Of a DNA stretch of 64,000 bases, positions 27,037 to 36,362 are shown one piece after another (position 1 is the first letter of the stretch; each line of letters begins with the position of its first letter). Below the pieces are notes generated by a model, which worked only from the letters and a program-made list of their open reading frames with translations, was not told the DNA's origin and made no database searches. The stretch covers positions 558,001 to 622,000 of the forward strand of contig NZ_BLKZ01000001.1 in assembly GCF_010723575.1 (NCBI RefSeq), in the 5' to 3' direction. The DNA comes from Mycobacterium bourgelatii (lineage in GTDB: Bacteria > Actinomycetota > Actinomycetes > Mycobacteriales > Mycobacteriaceae). Position numbers and translations under genes: made by a program.

Positions 27037-27732
27037 CTACAGCCCCGAAACTCCTGCGAGTTGGCGCAACTCGACAGCGGTGGCGGGGATCATCGAGGCC
27101 AGCTTGACGGCCTCGTCTTGATCGTGGGCGTCTAAGAGATAGAAACCATTGGCTACCTCGGCACCTTCCGCATAGGGCCCGTCGGTGATCAGCACCTCGC
27201 CGTTTCGGACACGTACCGTCGTCGCCGACGTCGGGCCATGGAGTGCGGCGCCGCCAGCAATGGCAGTGCCCGCGGTCGCGGCGAAGTCTCCATGCCGTGC
27301 GGCAATGGCCTGCCATTCTCGCGTGCCCGGCTCGAATGCGGTTGCCGGTGGTTCCAGCAGCAGAGCCAGCCACCGGCCGGTGCCCGACCAATCGGGTTCG
27401 GCGGCATGGTAAATCGGCCAGACCTCGACAGCCCCGAAATCGGCAACGGGGACGGCGCGCGCCAATGCCAGCGCCTCGTCGAGGTTCTCCGCCTCGAAAA
27501 CGTAGTAGCCGCAGGCCAACTCGGCGGACTCGGCGAACGGCCCGTCGGTGGCGATGGGCGCATCGGGTCCGCCGGTGACGCGCACCGCCTCCGTCGCGGG
27601 CGCCAGCGCATCACCGGCGCGAATCGCCGAGGCCGCTTTGGCATGGAAGTCCTGGAAGGCGGCCATTGCTGCCTGGCCGTCCTCGGGTGTGCGGTCGCTC
27701 TCCCTGCTGATCAACAACGCGAAATACTGCAT
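27037..27732 (-). CDS. Double YCII-domain protein, partner of the ECF sigma factor
   Basis: The 231-aa protein has two YCII-type (DGPI family) domains: the first starts MQYFALLISRESDRTPED and contains ATDGPFAESAELACGYYVFEA; the second has ITDGPYAEGAEVANGFYLLDA. The DGP and conserved His/Glu positions are present in both. GGAGGTGA precedes the start. In this ECF sigma group the gene always sits beside the sigma gene, and a sensing or regulatory role is inferred but unproven. Confidence 0.9.
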   Translation of the reverse strand: MQYFALLISRESDRTPEDGQAAMAAFQDFHAKAASAIRAGDALAPATEAVRVTGGPDAPIATDGPFAESAELACGYYVFEAENLDEALALARAVPVADFGAVEVWPIYHAAEPDWSGTGRWLALLLEPPATAFEPGTREWQAIAARHGDFAATAGTAIAGGAALHGPTSATTVRVRNGEVLITDGPYAEGAEVANGFYLLDAHDQDEAVKLASMIPATAVELRQLAGVSGL

Positions 27733-27837
27733 GTCGTCACCTCCGAGTAGTGAGCGAAACCCCCTGTTTCACTCTCTACCTATCCGACGAACGACGCAGC
27801 CCCGATCCGACACCAATCCGTAGGTCAGGTTGGCGCG

Positions 27838-28734
27838 TCAGGCAGCCGCAGCAGGCTTGAGGTAGGTGACCAGGCTGACGTCGAGCATCTCGTCATCGAA
27901 GTAGTGCTCGCAGCCACGCAGGTACTTCATGTAGCGGTCGTAGACCTCTTCAGAGGTGATGCTGATGGCCTCGTCCCTGTTGGCTTCCAGATTGTCGCCC
28001 CAAATCCGCAGCGTCTTGATGTAGTGCGGGCGCAGCGACACCGGCTCGGGCACGACGAAGCCGGCCTTCTCACCGTGTTCGACCATCATCTCGGTGGTCG
28101 GCAGGCGACCACCCGGGAAGATTTCGGTGATGATGAATTTGATGAACCGCATCGTTTCGAACGTCAGCTTCTTGCCGCGTGCGTTCAGGTTGTACGGGTG
28201 GTAGCTCACGCTGCTCTGAACGGTCATCCGGCCGTCGTCGGGCATGATGTCGAAACATCGCTTGAAGAAGTCGTCATAGTTCTCATGGCCGAAGTGCTCG
28301 AACGCCTCGATGGACACGATCCGGTCGACCGGTTCGTGGAAGTCTTCCCAGCCATGCAAAAGCACCCGGCGGGAGCGGTTGGTGTCGAGTGATTCCAGCA
28401 CCTGCTGAGCACGGGCGTGCTGGTTGTTGGACAACGTCAAACCGACGACATTGACGTCGTACTTCTCGACCGCGCGCTTCATCGTGGTGCCCCACCCACA
28501 GCCGATGTCGAGCAGCGTCATACCCGGCTTGAGGTCCAGCTGGTCCAGGTTCAGATCGACCTTGGCTATCTGAGCTTCTTCGAGCGAGATGCCTGGCGGC
28601 TCGAAGTACGCACAGCTGTAGGTGCGTGTCGCGTCCTGGAATAGGCCGAAAAATTCGTCCGAGACGTCGTAGTGAGCCTGAATATCTTGGAAGCTGGTTC
28701 GCGTCTTCGTCGGGCTAGGCGGGTTCTCGGCCAT
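27838..28734 (-). CDS. mmaA4: Hydroxymycolate synthase MmaA4 (SAM methyltransferase)
   Basis: The 298-aa enzyme belongs to the cyclopropane-fatty-acid synthase-like mycolic acid methyltransferases. The SAM-binding motif DIGCGWGTTMKRAVEKYDVN is intact near residue 78, and SIEAFEHFGHENYDDFFKRC matches MmaA4. It makes the hydroxyl-methyl branch that leads to keto- and methoxymycolates. The C terminus SLVTYLKPAAAA matches the family. It is the last of four tandem paralogues. The start is not strongly set; GAGG lies some 17 nt upstream. Confidence 0.93.
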   Translation of the reverse strand: MAENPPSPTKTRTSFQDIQAHYDVSDEFFGLFQDATRTYSCAYFEPPGISLEEAQIAKVDLNLDQLDLKPGMTLLDIGCGWGTTMKRAVEKYDVNVVGLTLSNNQHARAQQVLESLDTNRSRRVLLHGWEDFHEPVDRIVSIEAFEHFGHENYDDFFKRCFDIMPDDGRMTVQSSVSYHPYNLNARGKKLTFETMRFIKFIITEIFPGGRLPTTEMMVEHGEKAGFVVPEPVSLRPHYIKTLRIWGDNLEANRDEAISITSEEVYDRYMKYLRGCEHYFDDEMLDVSLVTYLKPAAAA

Positions 28735-28878
28735 TATCGTCTTTCTTTTTCCTCATGGGTGGTGTCACCGGGCTCAGCACGCGCACGAGGCCCCGGCCGG
28801 AGTGCCTACCGTATGAATTCTTGAGGCCGTTTACAAAACGCGTAGATGTGCACCCGAAGCCTGTCGTTGACACGAAGT

Positions 28879-29760
28879 CTACTTCGCCAGGGTGAAGTGG
28901 TTGCAGTCGATATAGCCAATGCGGAACGCCTTGGCGCATCCAGTCAGGTATTTCATGTACCGGTCGTAGACCTCTTCCGACTGGATCTCGATGGCCTCCT
29001 CCCGGTGGGCCTGCAGCGCCTCGCTCCAACAATCCAGGGTCTTGGCGAAATCAAGCTGTAGCGACTGGATCTGGGTCACTGTGAACCCGACCTTTGTCGC
29101 GTGATCCTCAACCTTCTCGATCATTGGCAATCGGCCGCCCGGGAAGATCTCGGTGATGATGAACTTCATGAACTTCGCCCACTCGATGGTGAAAGGCATG
29201 CCGCGTTCCATAATCTGCCTCGGGTGTAACCCGGTGATCACATGCAGCAGCATGACCCCGTCAGCGGGCAGGGCGTCGTAGACAAATTTGAAGAAGTCGT
29301 CGTAACGGTGGAAGCCGAAGTGCTCTAGGGCTTCGATGGTGACGATTCGGTCCACCGGCTCATTGAAATCGGCCCAGTCGCTGAGCAGCACGCGGTGTGA
29401 GCGGTTGGTGTCGACTTCATCGAGCAACCGTTGGCAGTACGCGTGTTGATTTTCCGACAGGGTTAGCCCGATGACATTGACGTCGAACTTTTCCATGGCC
29501 CGTTTCAAGACCGGGCCCCAGCCACAACCGATGTCCAGCAGCGTCATGCCCGGCTGCAGCCCAAGCTTGCCCAGAGCCAGGTCGATCTTGGCGAGTTGGG
29601 CTTCGTGCAGGCTCATGGCCTCGTGTTCGAAGTACGCGCAGCTGTAGGTGCGCGTCGGGTCTACGAACAGGCCGAAGAACTCGTCGGACAGGTCGTAATG
29701 TGCCCTGACGTCATCGGTGTTGGACCGCAAGCTACCTGCGCGCGTGGAAACTTCCGACAT
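28879..29760 (-). CDS. mmaA3: Methoxymycolate O-methyltransferase MmaA3
   Basis: The 293 aa equal M. tuberculosis MmaA3. The SAM motif DIGCGWGPVLKRAMEKFDVN and the segment EALEHFGFHRYDDFFKFVYD are intact. MmaA3 O-methylates hydroxymycolate to methoxymycolate. Gly is present at residue 98, the position altered in BCG strains that lack methoxymycolates, so the enzyme is probably active. GGGAGGACAG sets the start. It lies between mmaA4 and mmaA2. Confidence 0.92.
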   Translation of the reverse strand: MSEVSTRAGSLRSNTDDVRAHYDLSDEFFGLFVDPTRTYSCAYFEHEAMSLHEAQLAKIDLALGKLGLQPGMTLLDIGCGWGPVLKRAMEKFDVNVIGLTLSENQHAYCQRLLDEVDTNRSHRVLLSDWADFNEPVDRIVTIEALEHFGFHRYDDFFKFVYDALPADGVMLLHVITGLHPRQIMERGMPFTIEWAKFMKFIITEIFPGGRLPMIEKVEDHATKVGFTVTQIQSLQLDFAKTLDCWSEALQAHREEAIEIQSEEVYDRYMKYLTGCAKAFRIGYIDCNHFTLAK

Positions 29761-29882
29761 CTGTCCTCCCGACAGGGCGACCCCGCCCCCCCGGCGAGGT
29801 GGTCATTTCCCCGGACCCTACACGCCCCCGGCCGCATCGCGTGCATTTGAAGGCGGGTAAACGGGATTTTCTCGACACGTCC

Positions 29883-30749
29883 CTACTGCTTGGCGAGCGT
29901 GAACTGGTTGACGTCGATGTAGCCGACGCGGAAGGCGTTGGCGCAGCCCGTCAGGTACTTCATGTACCGCTCGTAGACCTCTTCCGATTGAATACGAATG
30001 GCGTCGTCCTTGCGGGACTCCAGCGCAGCGGCCCAGATGTCCAAGGTCTTCGCGTAGTGCGCCTGCAGCGACTGGCGTCGGGTCAGCGTGAAGCCTGCCT
30101 TCGCCGAGTGCTCCTCGACCTTCTCGATCGACGGCAACCGGCCGCCGGGGAATATCTCGGTGACGATGAACTTGATGAAGCGAGCCATCTCAAAGGTCAA
30201 CGGCATACCGCGCTCAACGATCTGGGGACCGGTCAAACCCGTGATGGTGTGCAGCAGCATCACGCCGTCGGCCGGCAGGATCGTGTTGGCCAACGCAAAA
30301 AAGTCGTCGTACCGATCGTGGCCGAAATGCTCGAATGCGCCGATCGACACGATCCTGTCGACGGGCTCGTCGAACTGCTCCCAGCCGTTCAGCAGCACCC
30401 GCCTGGTCCGGGACGTGTCCATCGCGTCGAACTGCTTCTGTACGTGGGCCGCCTGGTTCTTGCTCAATGTCAGCCCGACGACGTTGACGTCGTACTTCTC
30501 GACGGCGCGGCGCATGGTGGCGCCCCAGCCGCATCCGACGTCGAGCAGGGTCATGCCGGGCTGCAGGCCGAGTTTGCCCAGCGCCAGGTCGATCTTGGCG
30601 ATCTGAGCCTCTTCCAGGGTCATGTCATCGCGTTCGAAGTATGCGCAGCTATAGGTCTGGGTCGGATCCAGAAACAGCCGGAAGAAGTCGTCGGACAGGT
30701 CGTAATGGGCCTGGACGTCGTCGAAGTGCGGTGTCAGCTTTTCAGCCAT
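29883..30749 (-). CDS. mmaA2: Mycolic acid cyclopropane synthase MmaA2
   Basis: The 288-aa protein starts MAEKLTPHFDDVQAHYDLSD; the ATG at 30749 is chosen because AGGAAGG lies upstream and it matches family starts. SAM motif: DVGCGWGATMRRAVEKYDVN. The segment GAFEHFGHDRYDDFFALA and the C terminus YIDVNQFTLAKQ are typical of MmaA2/CmaA proteins. MmaA2 is known to form cyclopropanes in meromycolates. Assignment among MmaA2 and CmaA paralogues rests on synteny. Confidence 0.92.
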   Translation of the reverse strand: MAEKLTPHFDDVQAHYDLSDDFFRLFLDPTQTYSCAYFERDDMTLEEAQIAKIDLALGKLGLQPGMTLLDVGCGWGATMRRAVEKYDVNVVGLTLSKNQAAHVQKQFDAMDTSRTRRVLLNGWEQFDEPVDRIVSIGAFEHFGHDRYDDFFALANTILPADGVMLLHTITGLTGPQIVERGMPLTFEMARFIKFIVTEIFPGGRLPSIEKVEEHSAKAGFTLTRRQSLQAHYAKTLDIWAAALESRKDDAIRIQSEEVYERYMKYLTGCANAFRVGYIDVNQFTLAKQ

Positions 30750-30921
30750 GTGATGGTGTTGCCTTCCTGAGACCGCCAAGGCCCCACGCTTGCATGCGAA
30801 CTGCATTTCCCCCGCGCATGCTGGTCGCATGCTATCCGACGCGACAGGCCATCACTAGACTGCGCGGTTAGCGAGAAAGCCGTTTCCCCAGGTCAAACGA
30901 CTTTTCGGGCGGCTTAAGCCG

Positions 30922-31782
30922 CTACTTCGTCAGCGTGTACTGAGCGACGTTGGACAAGCCCTTGCGGAAGAGACCCGCACAGCCGGTGAGGTAGCGCATG
31001 AAGCGGTCGTACACCTCTTGCGACTGGATGGCGATGGCCTTCTCCCGGTTGGCTTCCAGATTGGCCGCCCACATATCCAGCGTCCGCGCGTAGTGCGCTT
31101 GCAGGTACTGGATCTCGCCGACCGAGAACCCGCTGTTCTTGGCGTTGTCGATGATGTCCTCTTCGCCGCACATCCCGCCGCCGGGGAAGATCTCCGTCGC
31201 CAGGAACCGGAAGAACCGCAAGTCGCTCATGGTCACGGTGATGCCGTGCTCGCGCCAATACGTCTGTTTGCGGGTGAAGATGCTGTGCAAGAGCATGCTG
31301 CCGTCGTCGGGCAGCAGCTCGTAGGCGCGATCGAAGAACAGCGGCCAACGTTCCTTCTTGAAGGCGTCGAAAGCCTCAAAGCTGACGATGCGGTCGACCT
31401 TTTCGTTGAACTCTTCCCAGCCCTGCAGTCGCGCCTCGGCGCGCCGCGTCGTCGGGATCGCGGCGAGCCGGGCCTTGCTGCGTTCGTAGTGGTTTCGGCT
31501 CAAGGTGATGCCGATGACGTTGACGTCGTACTTCTCCAACGCCCGGACCACCGCGCCGCCCCAGCCGCAGCCGACGTCGAGCAGCGTCATGCCCGGCTCG
31601 AGGTTCAGCTTGTCCAGCGCGAGATCAAGTTTCGCGAGTTGCGCCTCTTCCAGCGTCATGTCTTCGTCTTTGAAGTACGCGCAGGTGTAGACCATGTTGG
31701 GGTCTAGGAACAACGCGAAGAAGTCGTCAGAGATGTCGTAGGTTGCCTGCGATTCTTCGTAAAAGGGTCTGAGTTCCGTCAT
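30922..31782 (-). CDS. mmaA1: Mycolic acid methyltransferase MmaA1
   Basis: The 286-aa protein starts MTELRPFYEESQATYDISDD with a GGAGG site upstream. SAM motif: DVGCGWGGAVVRALEKYDVN; the segment SFEAFDAFKKERWPLFFDRA distinguishes MmaA1 from its neighbours. MmaA1 introduces the methyl branch at trans double bonds of keto- and methoxymycolates. It is first of the four mmaA genes on the minus strand and follows lipG at a short distance. Confidence 0.93.
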   Translation of the reverse strand: MTELRPFYEESQATYDISDDFFALFLDPNMVYTCAYFKDEDMTLEEAQLAKLDLALDKLNLEPGMTLLDVGCGWGGAVVRALEKYDVNVIGITLSRNHYERSKARLAAIPTTRRAEARLQGWEEFNEKVDRIVSFEAFDAFKKERWPLFFDRAYELLPDDGSMLLHSIFTRKQTYWREHGITVTMSDLRFFRFLATEIFPGGGMCGEEDIIDNAKNSGFSVGEIQYLQAHYARTLDMWAANLEANREKAIAIQSQEVYDRFMRYLTGCAGLFRKGLSNVAQYTLTK

Positions 31783-31858
31783 GGTGTCGCAACCTCCCGG
31801 GCCAACCGTAGCAATGTCGAATGTGTTGGGGATGCAAAGCTCCCAGTCCTGCGCCCCG

Positions 31859-32764
31859 TCATGCGGTCTGGGCGAAGTTGACTGTCAGCTCGCTGATCAC
31901 CCGATCCCAGAGCTGTCTGGGCAAGTCATGGCCCATGCCGTCGACCAAGACCAGCCGGGCACCGTCGATCGCGCGTGCGATTGCGCGGCCACCCGTGGGT
32001 CGCATCAGCTTGTCGGCACGACCATGGATGACGACGGTCGGTGCGGTGATGCGCCGGTTGTACCGCAACAGGCTGCCGCTGGCCATGATCGCCCCGAACT
32101 GTTGGGCGATGCCCCATGGGTGGAAACTGCGCTCGTAGGCCTCGATGGCGTCGGCCCGCAGCTGCTCTTCGTCGGTCCGGAAGCCAGGACTGCCGATGAT
32201 TCTGCTGACCCGCACGGCGTTGTCGATGATGACGTCCCGCGGCGAACTCGGCGACGGCCCCTTGATGAGTGACAGCAGGGCACGCGGCGCCGGCGGAGGC
32301 AGGAACGGGCGGTTGTTGCTCGAGAAGATGATGCCCAGGCTCTTCGTCCGCTCGGCGAACTGTGCGGCGAATATCTGGGCGATCATGCCGCCCATCGAGG
32401 CACCGACAACGTGGGCGCGATCGATGCCGAGATGCTCGAGCAGTGCAGCGGCGTCGTCGGCCATGTCTTCCAGCCGGTAGGCGGCCTCGCTGGGTAGGCC
32501 GAGCCAGGACCGGCTTAGTCGCAGGGGCAGCGGTTGTCCGCCACGGTACGGGTCGGTCTTGGTGGACAGCCCGACGTCGCGGTTGTCGTACCTGATGACG
32601 CGCAGGCCCTGGCTGACGAGCTTCTCGCAAAACTCGGTCCGCCACAGCAGCAGTTGGGCGCCCAAGCCCATGATCAGCAATACGGGCGGGTCGTCGGGGT
32701 CGCCCATGTCCTCGTAGTAGAGCTTGACATCACCCGATACCGCGGTGCCGCTGCGAACTTCCAC
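31859..32764 (-). CDS. lipG: Alpha/beta hydrolase LipG (esterase or thioesterase)
   Basis: The 301-aa alpha/beta hydrolase has the oxyanion segment PPVLLIMGLGAQLL, the nucleophile elbow GASMGG and the C-terminal catalytic His in DGMGHDLPRQLW; length equals M. tuberculosis LipG (Rv0646c). A GTG start lies 6 bp after the UbiB-like gene, so they are cotranscribed. Family members act as lipases or thioesterases; a role in mycolate metabolism is inferred from the neighbouring mmaA genes. It has a paralogue at 34215. Confidence 0.92.
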   Translation of the reverse strand: MEVRSGTAVSGDVKLYYEDMGDPDDPPVLLIMGLGAQLLLWRTEFCEKLVSQGLRVIRYDNRDVGLSTKTDPYRGGQPLPLRLSRSWLGLPSEAAYRLEDMADDAAALLEHLGIDRAHVVGASMGGMIAQIFAAQFAERTKSLGIIFSSNNRPFLPPPAPRALLSLIKGPSPSSPRDVIIDNAVRVSRIIGSPGFRTDEEQLRADAIEAYERSFHPWGIAQQFGAIMASGSLLRYNRRITAPTVVIHGRADKLMRPTGGRAIARAIDGARLVLVDGMGHDLPRQLWDRVISELTVNFAQTA

Positions 32765-32770
32765 TAGTTC

Positions 32771-34117
32771 CTAGACCTCGACATCCGCTTGGTGTTCGCG
32801 GCTGACCTCGACCATGAAGTTGGCGAAGTATCCGGTCAGCTGCGGGTCCGACATCATCTGCCACTTGGGTGCCAACAGCTTCATATACCGCTCGACATAG
32901 AGGAACTGCTTGCCGATCAGCACCAGCTCGCGGGGCAGCTTGACATCGTAGGCGTCGGCCAGCGCGGACAGCTGCCGGCCGATGTCGGCATAGGACATAT
33001 CACCCAGTGACTGCATGGTGAGCGGAGTGGCGAACTTCTCCAAGTCCTTGGCCGCCTGCGCTTCGGGCTTGACGGTTCCTACCGCGCCCATCAGCACCAC
33101 GATCTTGCCCGCCGCCGCGTGATCCTTCTTGACCAGCAGCGCGTACACCAGCTCGCGCAACAGCCAACGCGTTCGGGGATCGATGCGGCCCATGATCCCG
33201 AAGTCGAAGAACACGATGCGGCCCTCGTCGTCGACGTACAGATTGCCCGCGTGCAGATCGCCGTGGAACAACCCGTGCCGCAGGCCGCCTTCGAACACGC
33301 TGAACAACAGCGCCTTCACCAGCTCGGTGCCGTCGAAGCCGGCCTTGCGGATGGCGGCGACGTCGTCGATGCGGATGCCCTGCACCCGTTCCATCGTCAG
33401 CACCCGCTCGGTGGTGAAATTCCAGTGCACCTGCGGTACCCGGATGTTCTTACCCAGCGGCGACGCCTGCAGGTGGGAGATCCACGCATCCATGGACTGG
33501 GCTTCGAGGCGGAAATCCAGCTCCTCGGCCAGGTTGTCGGCGAAGTCGGCGACAACGTCTTGAGCGGACAGCCGGCGGCCGAGCTTGGCCAGTTCCACGG
33601 CCTGGGCGAAGCGCCGCAAGATCTGCAGATCGGCGGCGACCCGCCGACGGATACCCGGCCGCTGGATTTTGACCACGACCTCCTCGCCCGTTTTCAGGGT
33701 CGCGTAATGCACCTGCGCGATCGAGGCCGAAGCGAACGGCTCGTCGTCGAAGCTGGCGAACAGATTTTTGGGCTCGTCACCGAGTTCCTCGATGAATAGC
33801 TTGTGTATTTCGTCGGTGTTGGCGGGTGGCACGCGGTCGAGCAGGCCGCGGAATTCACGCGACAGCGATTCGCCGAAAGCCCCCGGGCTAGACGCGATGA
33901 TCTGCCCGAATTTCACGTAGGTGGGTCCCAGGTCAGCAAATGTCTGTGGGACCTGTTTGATCACCTTCTGCTGCCACGGGCCCTTGCTCGGCAACTTCGC
34001 GACGACGCGGGCGGCGGTGCGGGTGACCTGCCAACCGGTGGCAGCTACCCGGGCCGCCTCGACCGGCAATGGCACCCGGTCGAGCTTGGCCACCTCGCGG
34101 TGCTTAGTAGAGCTCAT
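32771..34117 (-). CDS. UbiB/ABC1 (ADCK)-like atypical kinase (Rv0647c-like)
   Basis: The 448-aa protein has the atypical-kinase motifs of the UbiB family: LGPTYVKFGQIIASSPG (KxGQ), FASASIAQVH (Ala-rich loop), EELDFRLEAQ, HGDLHAGN (catalytic loop) and FFDFGIMG (DFG). UbiB kinases support quinone or lipid synthesis and transport. The chosen ATG (MSSTKHREV) gives a shorter protein than the 488 aa I recall for Rv0647c; an upstream start in the same frame is possible. It lies between two paralogous lipG hydrolases, which suggests a lipid-linked task. Confidence 0.92.
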   Translation of the reverse strand: MSSTKHREVAKLDRVPLPVEAARVAATGWQVTRTAARVVAKLPSKGPWQQKVIKQVPQTFADLGPTYVKFGQIIASSPGAFGESLSREFRGLLDRVPPANTDEIHKLFIEELGDEPKNLFASFDDEPFASASIAQVHYATLKTGEEVVVKIQRPGIRRRVAADLQILRRFAQAVELAKLGRRLSAQDVVADFADNLAEELDFRLEAQSMDAWISHLQASPLGKNIRVPQVHWNFTTERVLTMERVQGIRIDDVAAIRKAGFDGTELVKALLFSVFEGGLRHGLFHGDLHAGNLYVDDEGRIVFFDFGIMGRIDPRTRWLLRELVYALLVKKDHAAAGKIVVLMGAVGTVKPEAQAAKDLEKFATPLTMQSLGDMSYADIGRQLSALADAYDVKLPRELVLIGKQFLYVERYMKLLAPKWQMMSDPQLTGYFANFMVEVSREHQADVEV

Positions 34118-34214
34118 TTCAGCAGTGTGCCAAACCCAGGCAGTCAATTCCCAATTTGCGTGAGCCCGCTCACCTGCAACTAACGGTCGCCGCAAAGGCG
34201 AAAATCGGCCAAAA

Positions 34215-35120
34215 CTACTCCGCGAGCGCGAAGTTCTCGGTGAGGACCTCCACGATCGGCCGCCACACCGGTCGGGGGAGGTCGTGGCCCATGCCGTCGA
34301 GGACGACGAACCGGGCGCCGGGGATCGTCGCGGCAACCGCACGTCCGTTGCGTGGCCGCACCATCGGATCGTGCGAACCGTGCAACACCACCGTCGGCGC
34401 GGTGATCGCCTTGCTGTACCGGAGCAGGCTGCCGGTGCCCAGCATGGCGTCGAACTGGCGCAAGACGCCGGGCGGGTAGGTGCAGCGCTCGGCCAACTGG
34501 CGGACCCGCTGCCGCAGCTCCTCCTCGGACGGTAAGAAGTTCGGCCCGTTGAACACCGCTATGTTGCGTACTTCGTAGGCGAGTTTGTCCTCGACCGGCG
34601 CGTCTGGCGGCGGTGTGTCGAACCTCAGCTTGAGTACTCGCCAGGACGGCGGTGCGGACAGCGCCTTGCCGGTGGACGACATGATGATGCCCAGCGACGC
34701 CACTCGGTCGGGTTCGCTGCCGGCCAGGATTTGCGCGATCATGCCGCCCAACGAAGCGCCGACGACGTGGGCGCGGTCGATGCTCAGGTGATCCAGCAGC
34801 CCGACCACGTCCTGAGTCATGTCGATCAGGGTGTAGGGCACCGGGCTCGGCTTGCCCAACATGTATCGGCCGATTCGGCGGTAGAGCGAACCTTGGGCAC
34901 GCTGCCCGTGCACCTTGGCCGACAAGCCGGTGTCGCGATGGTCGAAGCGGATGACGCGGAAGCCGGCGTTGACAAGTCGCACGCAAAACCCGTCGGGCCA
35001 CATGGGCAGCTGGGCGCCCAAACCCATGATGAGAAGCACGGGTGGGGCCTCTGGGTCGCCGAGGTCCTCGAAGTAGATGTCTATCGCGTCGTGCGACGCC
35101 GTGCCGCTACGGATGAGCAC
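34215..35120 (-). CDS. Alpha/beta hydrolase, second LipG-like paralogue
   Basis: The 301-aa protein shares with LipG the segments PPVLLIMGLGAQLPMWP, GASLGGMIAQIL and DGMGHDLPRPVW, so Ser and His of the triad are kept. The two proteins have the same length and differ throughout, so this is an older duplication. I do not know of this copy at the M. tuberculosis locus, where lipG follows Rv0647c. It is first in the lipG2, UbiB, lipG series with a GTG start. Confidence 0.9.
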   Translation of the reverse strand: MLIRSGTASHDAIDIYFEDLGDPEAPPVLLIMGLGAQLPMWPDGFCVRLVNAGFRVIRFDHRDTGLSAKVHGQRAQGSLYRRIGRYMLGKPSPVPYTLIDMTQDVVGLLDHLSIDRAHVVGASLGGMIAQILAGSEPDRVASLGIIMSSTGKALSAPPSWRVLKLRFDTPPPDAPVEDKLAYEVRNIAVFNGPNFLPSEEELRQRVRQLAERCTYPPGVLRQFDAMLGTGSLLRYSKAITAPTVVLHGSHDPMVRPRNGRAVAATIPGARFVVLDGMGHDLPRPVWRPIVEVLTENFALAE

Positions 35121-35129
35121 GCTTCATTG

Positions 35130-35735
35130 TTACTGGGCTTGCACTGGTGGCGTCCACGGCGTGATCCAGGGCCGAGGTTCCCAGTGCTCCAATCCCGCGA
35201 TCAACTCATACATGGTGGCGCCGTCGATGGACTCGCGGATGATGTCGGCGTGCCCGGCATGCCGAGCCAACTCGTTGATCACGTGCAGGATGACCCAGCG
35301 CACCGACCAGGCGTCGATATTTTTGGGAAACCACGGGGCGTCCTTGGGGACCGGCACCGGCGCGTCCAGATCCGCGGTCGCCACCAGCCTCAGCGACTCC
35401 GCGTTTTGGATCTCGAAAGCCCGCAACAGCGAATCCAGTGTTTCGTCCGGACGCATCACGTGCTCGTCGGCCATGGCCCTGGCCCGCTCCTCGAACGGAC
35501 GCTTGTCTGTAGGTGGTGAGCCGGGCGCGGCGGCCACGCGGGCCATCCAACTGCGCTGCATTCCCGTCGCGTGCTTGATCAGCCCGCCGATGGACAGCGC
35601 ACTGACCGACGGGGTCGACCGGGCTTGTTCATCGGTGAGGCCGTAGGACACCGCGAAGTAGGCGCTTTGGTGGTAGGCCAAGAACTCGCGCAGGGCGCTG
35701 CGTTCGTCGGTCACGGGTGCGGCAAGGGCGGGCAT
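35130..35735 (-). CDS. DinB/mycothiol-dependent enzyme-like protein
   Basis: The 201-aa protein fits the DinB/DUF664-type four-helix family: SIGGLIKHATGMQRSW contains the first metal-type His, and VRWVILHVINELARHAGHAD supplies two more. Such proteins often act as mycothiol-dependent transferases or isomerases, but this is not provable here. The ATG at 35735 has GGAGG 11 nt upstream overlapping the stop of the preceding gene, so it is coupled to the DinB gene at 35741. Confidence 0.85.
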   Translation of the reverse strand: MPALAAPVTDERSALREFLAYHQSAYFAVSYGLTDEQARSTPSVSALSIGGLIKHATGMQRSWMARVAAAPGSPPTDKRPFEERARAMADEHVMRPDETLDSLLRAFEIQNAESLRLVATADLDAPVPVPKDAPWFPKNIDAWSVRWVILHVINELARHAGHADIIRESIDGATMYELIAGLEHWEPRPWITPWTPPVQAQ

Positions 35736-35740
35736 TTCCG

Positions 35741-36259
35741 TCAGTCCTCCTGATGCAGGTAAAGGTCTCGCAGGCAAGCGATTTCGGCCCCGTGATGAAT
35801 GGCCTCCCGATTAATGTGCAGGACCAGCTCGATGAAGGCACGGTCGGCGTACGGTCCTTCGGCCGGACCGCACGGGCGGTCCAGATCGGCCTCCGACAGC
35901 GATCGCACCCCGCTGATCCACGTCGCGTAGACATCGTCGAGTTGTCGCAGCGCGGTGTCGGCGTCGGTCGCATAGTCCCAGTTGGAATAGTCGGCCGGGG
36001 GTGCGCCGAAATGGCTGTGGTTGCGCATGGCGAAGACGCCGACGATGACATGCGCCAGGCGCCACGCGATCGTGGTGAAGGGTGCCGGATCGGGTGGGGG
36101 AAAGGCGAAGTCCACCGTCCCGTCGCGATGCACCGTCCAACAGTTGGGTACGGGTTGCCAGAAGTATTCGTCATCGGTGAGGCCGTCCAGTCGAGGGCGT
36201 AGCTGGCCCTGCCAATGCCAGTCGAGCTGGTCGGCCAGGTATGCACTCAAGTTGGTCAT
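35741..36259 (-). CDS. DinB family protein
   Basis: The 172-aa protein has DinB-fold histidines in WRLAHVIVGVFAMRNH and INREAIHHGAEIACL. An N-terminal LDWHWQGQL and EYFWQPVPNCWTVHRDG are typical of this family. Function is unknown; related proteins bind a metal and mycothiol. It is transcribed away from the GH38 gene at 36363, with a 103-bp gap between. The two DinB genes form a pair upstream of the lipG cluster. Confidence 0.87.
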   Translation of the reverse strand: MTNLSAYLADQLDWHWQGQLRPRLDGLTDDEYFWQPVPNCWTVHRDGTVDFAFPPPDPAPFTTIAWRLAHVIVGVFAMRNHSHFGAPPADYSNWDYATDADTALRQLDDVYATWISGVRSLSEADLDRPCGPAEGPYADRAFIELVLHINREAIHHGAEIACLRDLYLHQED

Positions 36260-36362
36260 ACATCGAGGGTTCCATTTTCCGGGCCTTCTCGCCGCTGCCG
36301 TTCGCTATTCGGCCCCCGCGTGGCCCTGTATGGGACGGGCTGGTTCGCCGTAGGGTGCGAGA

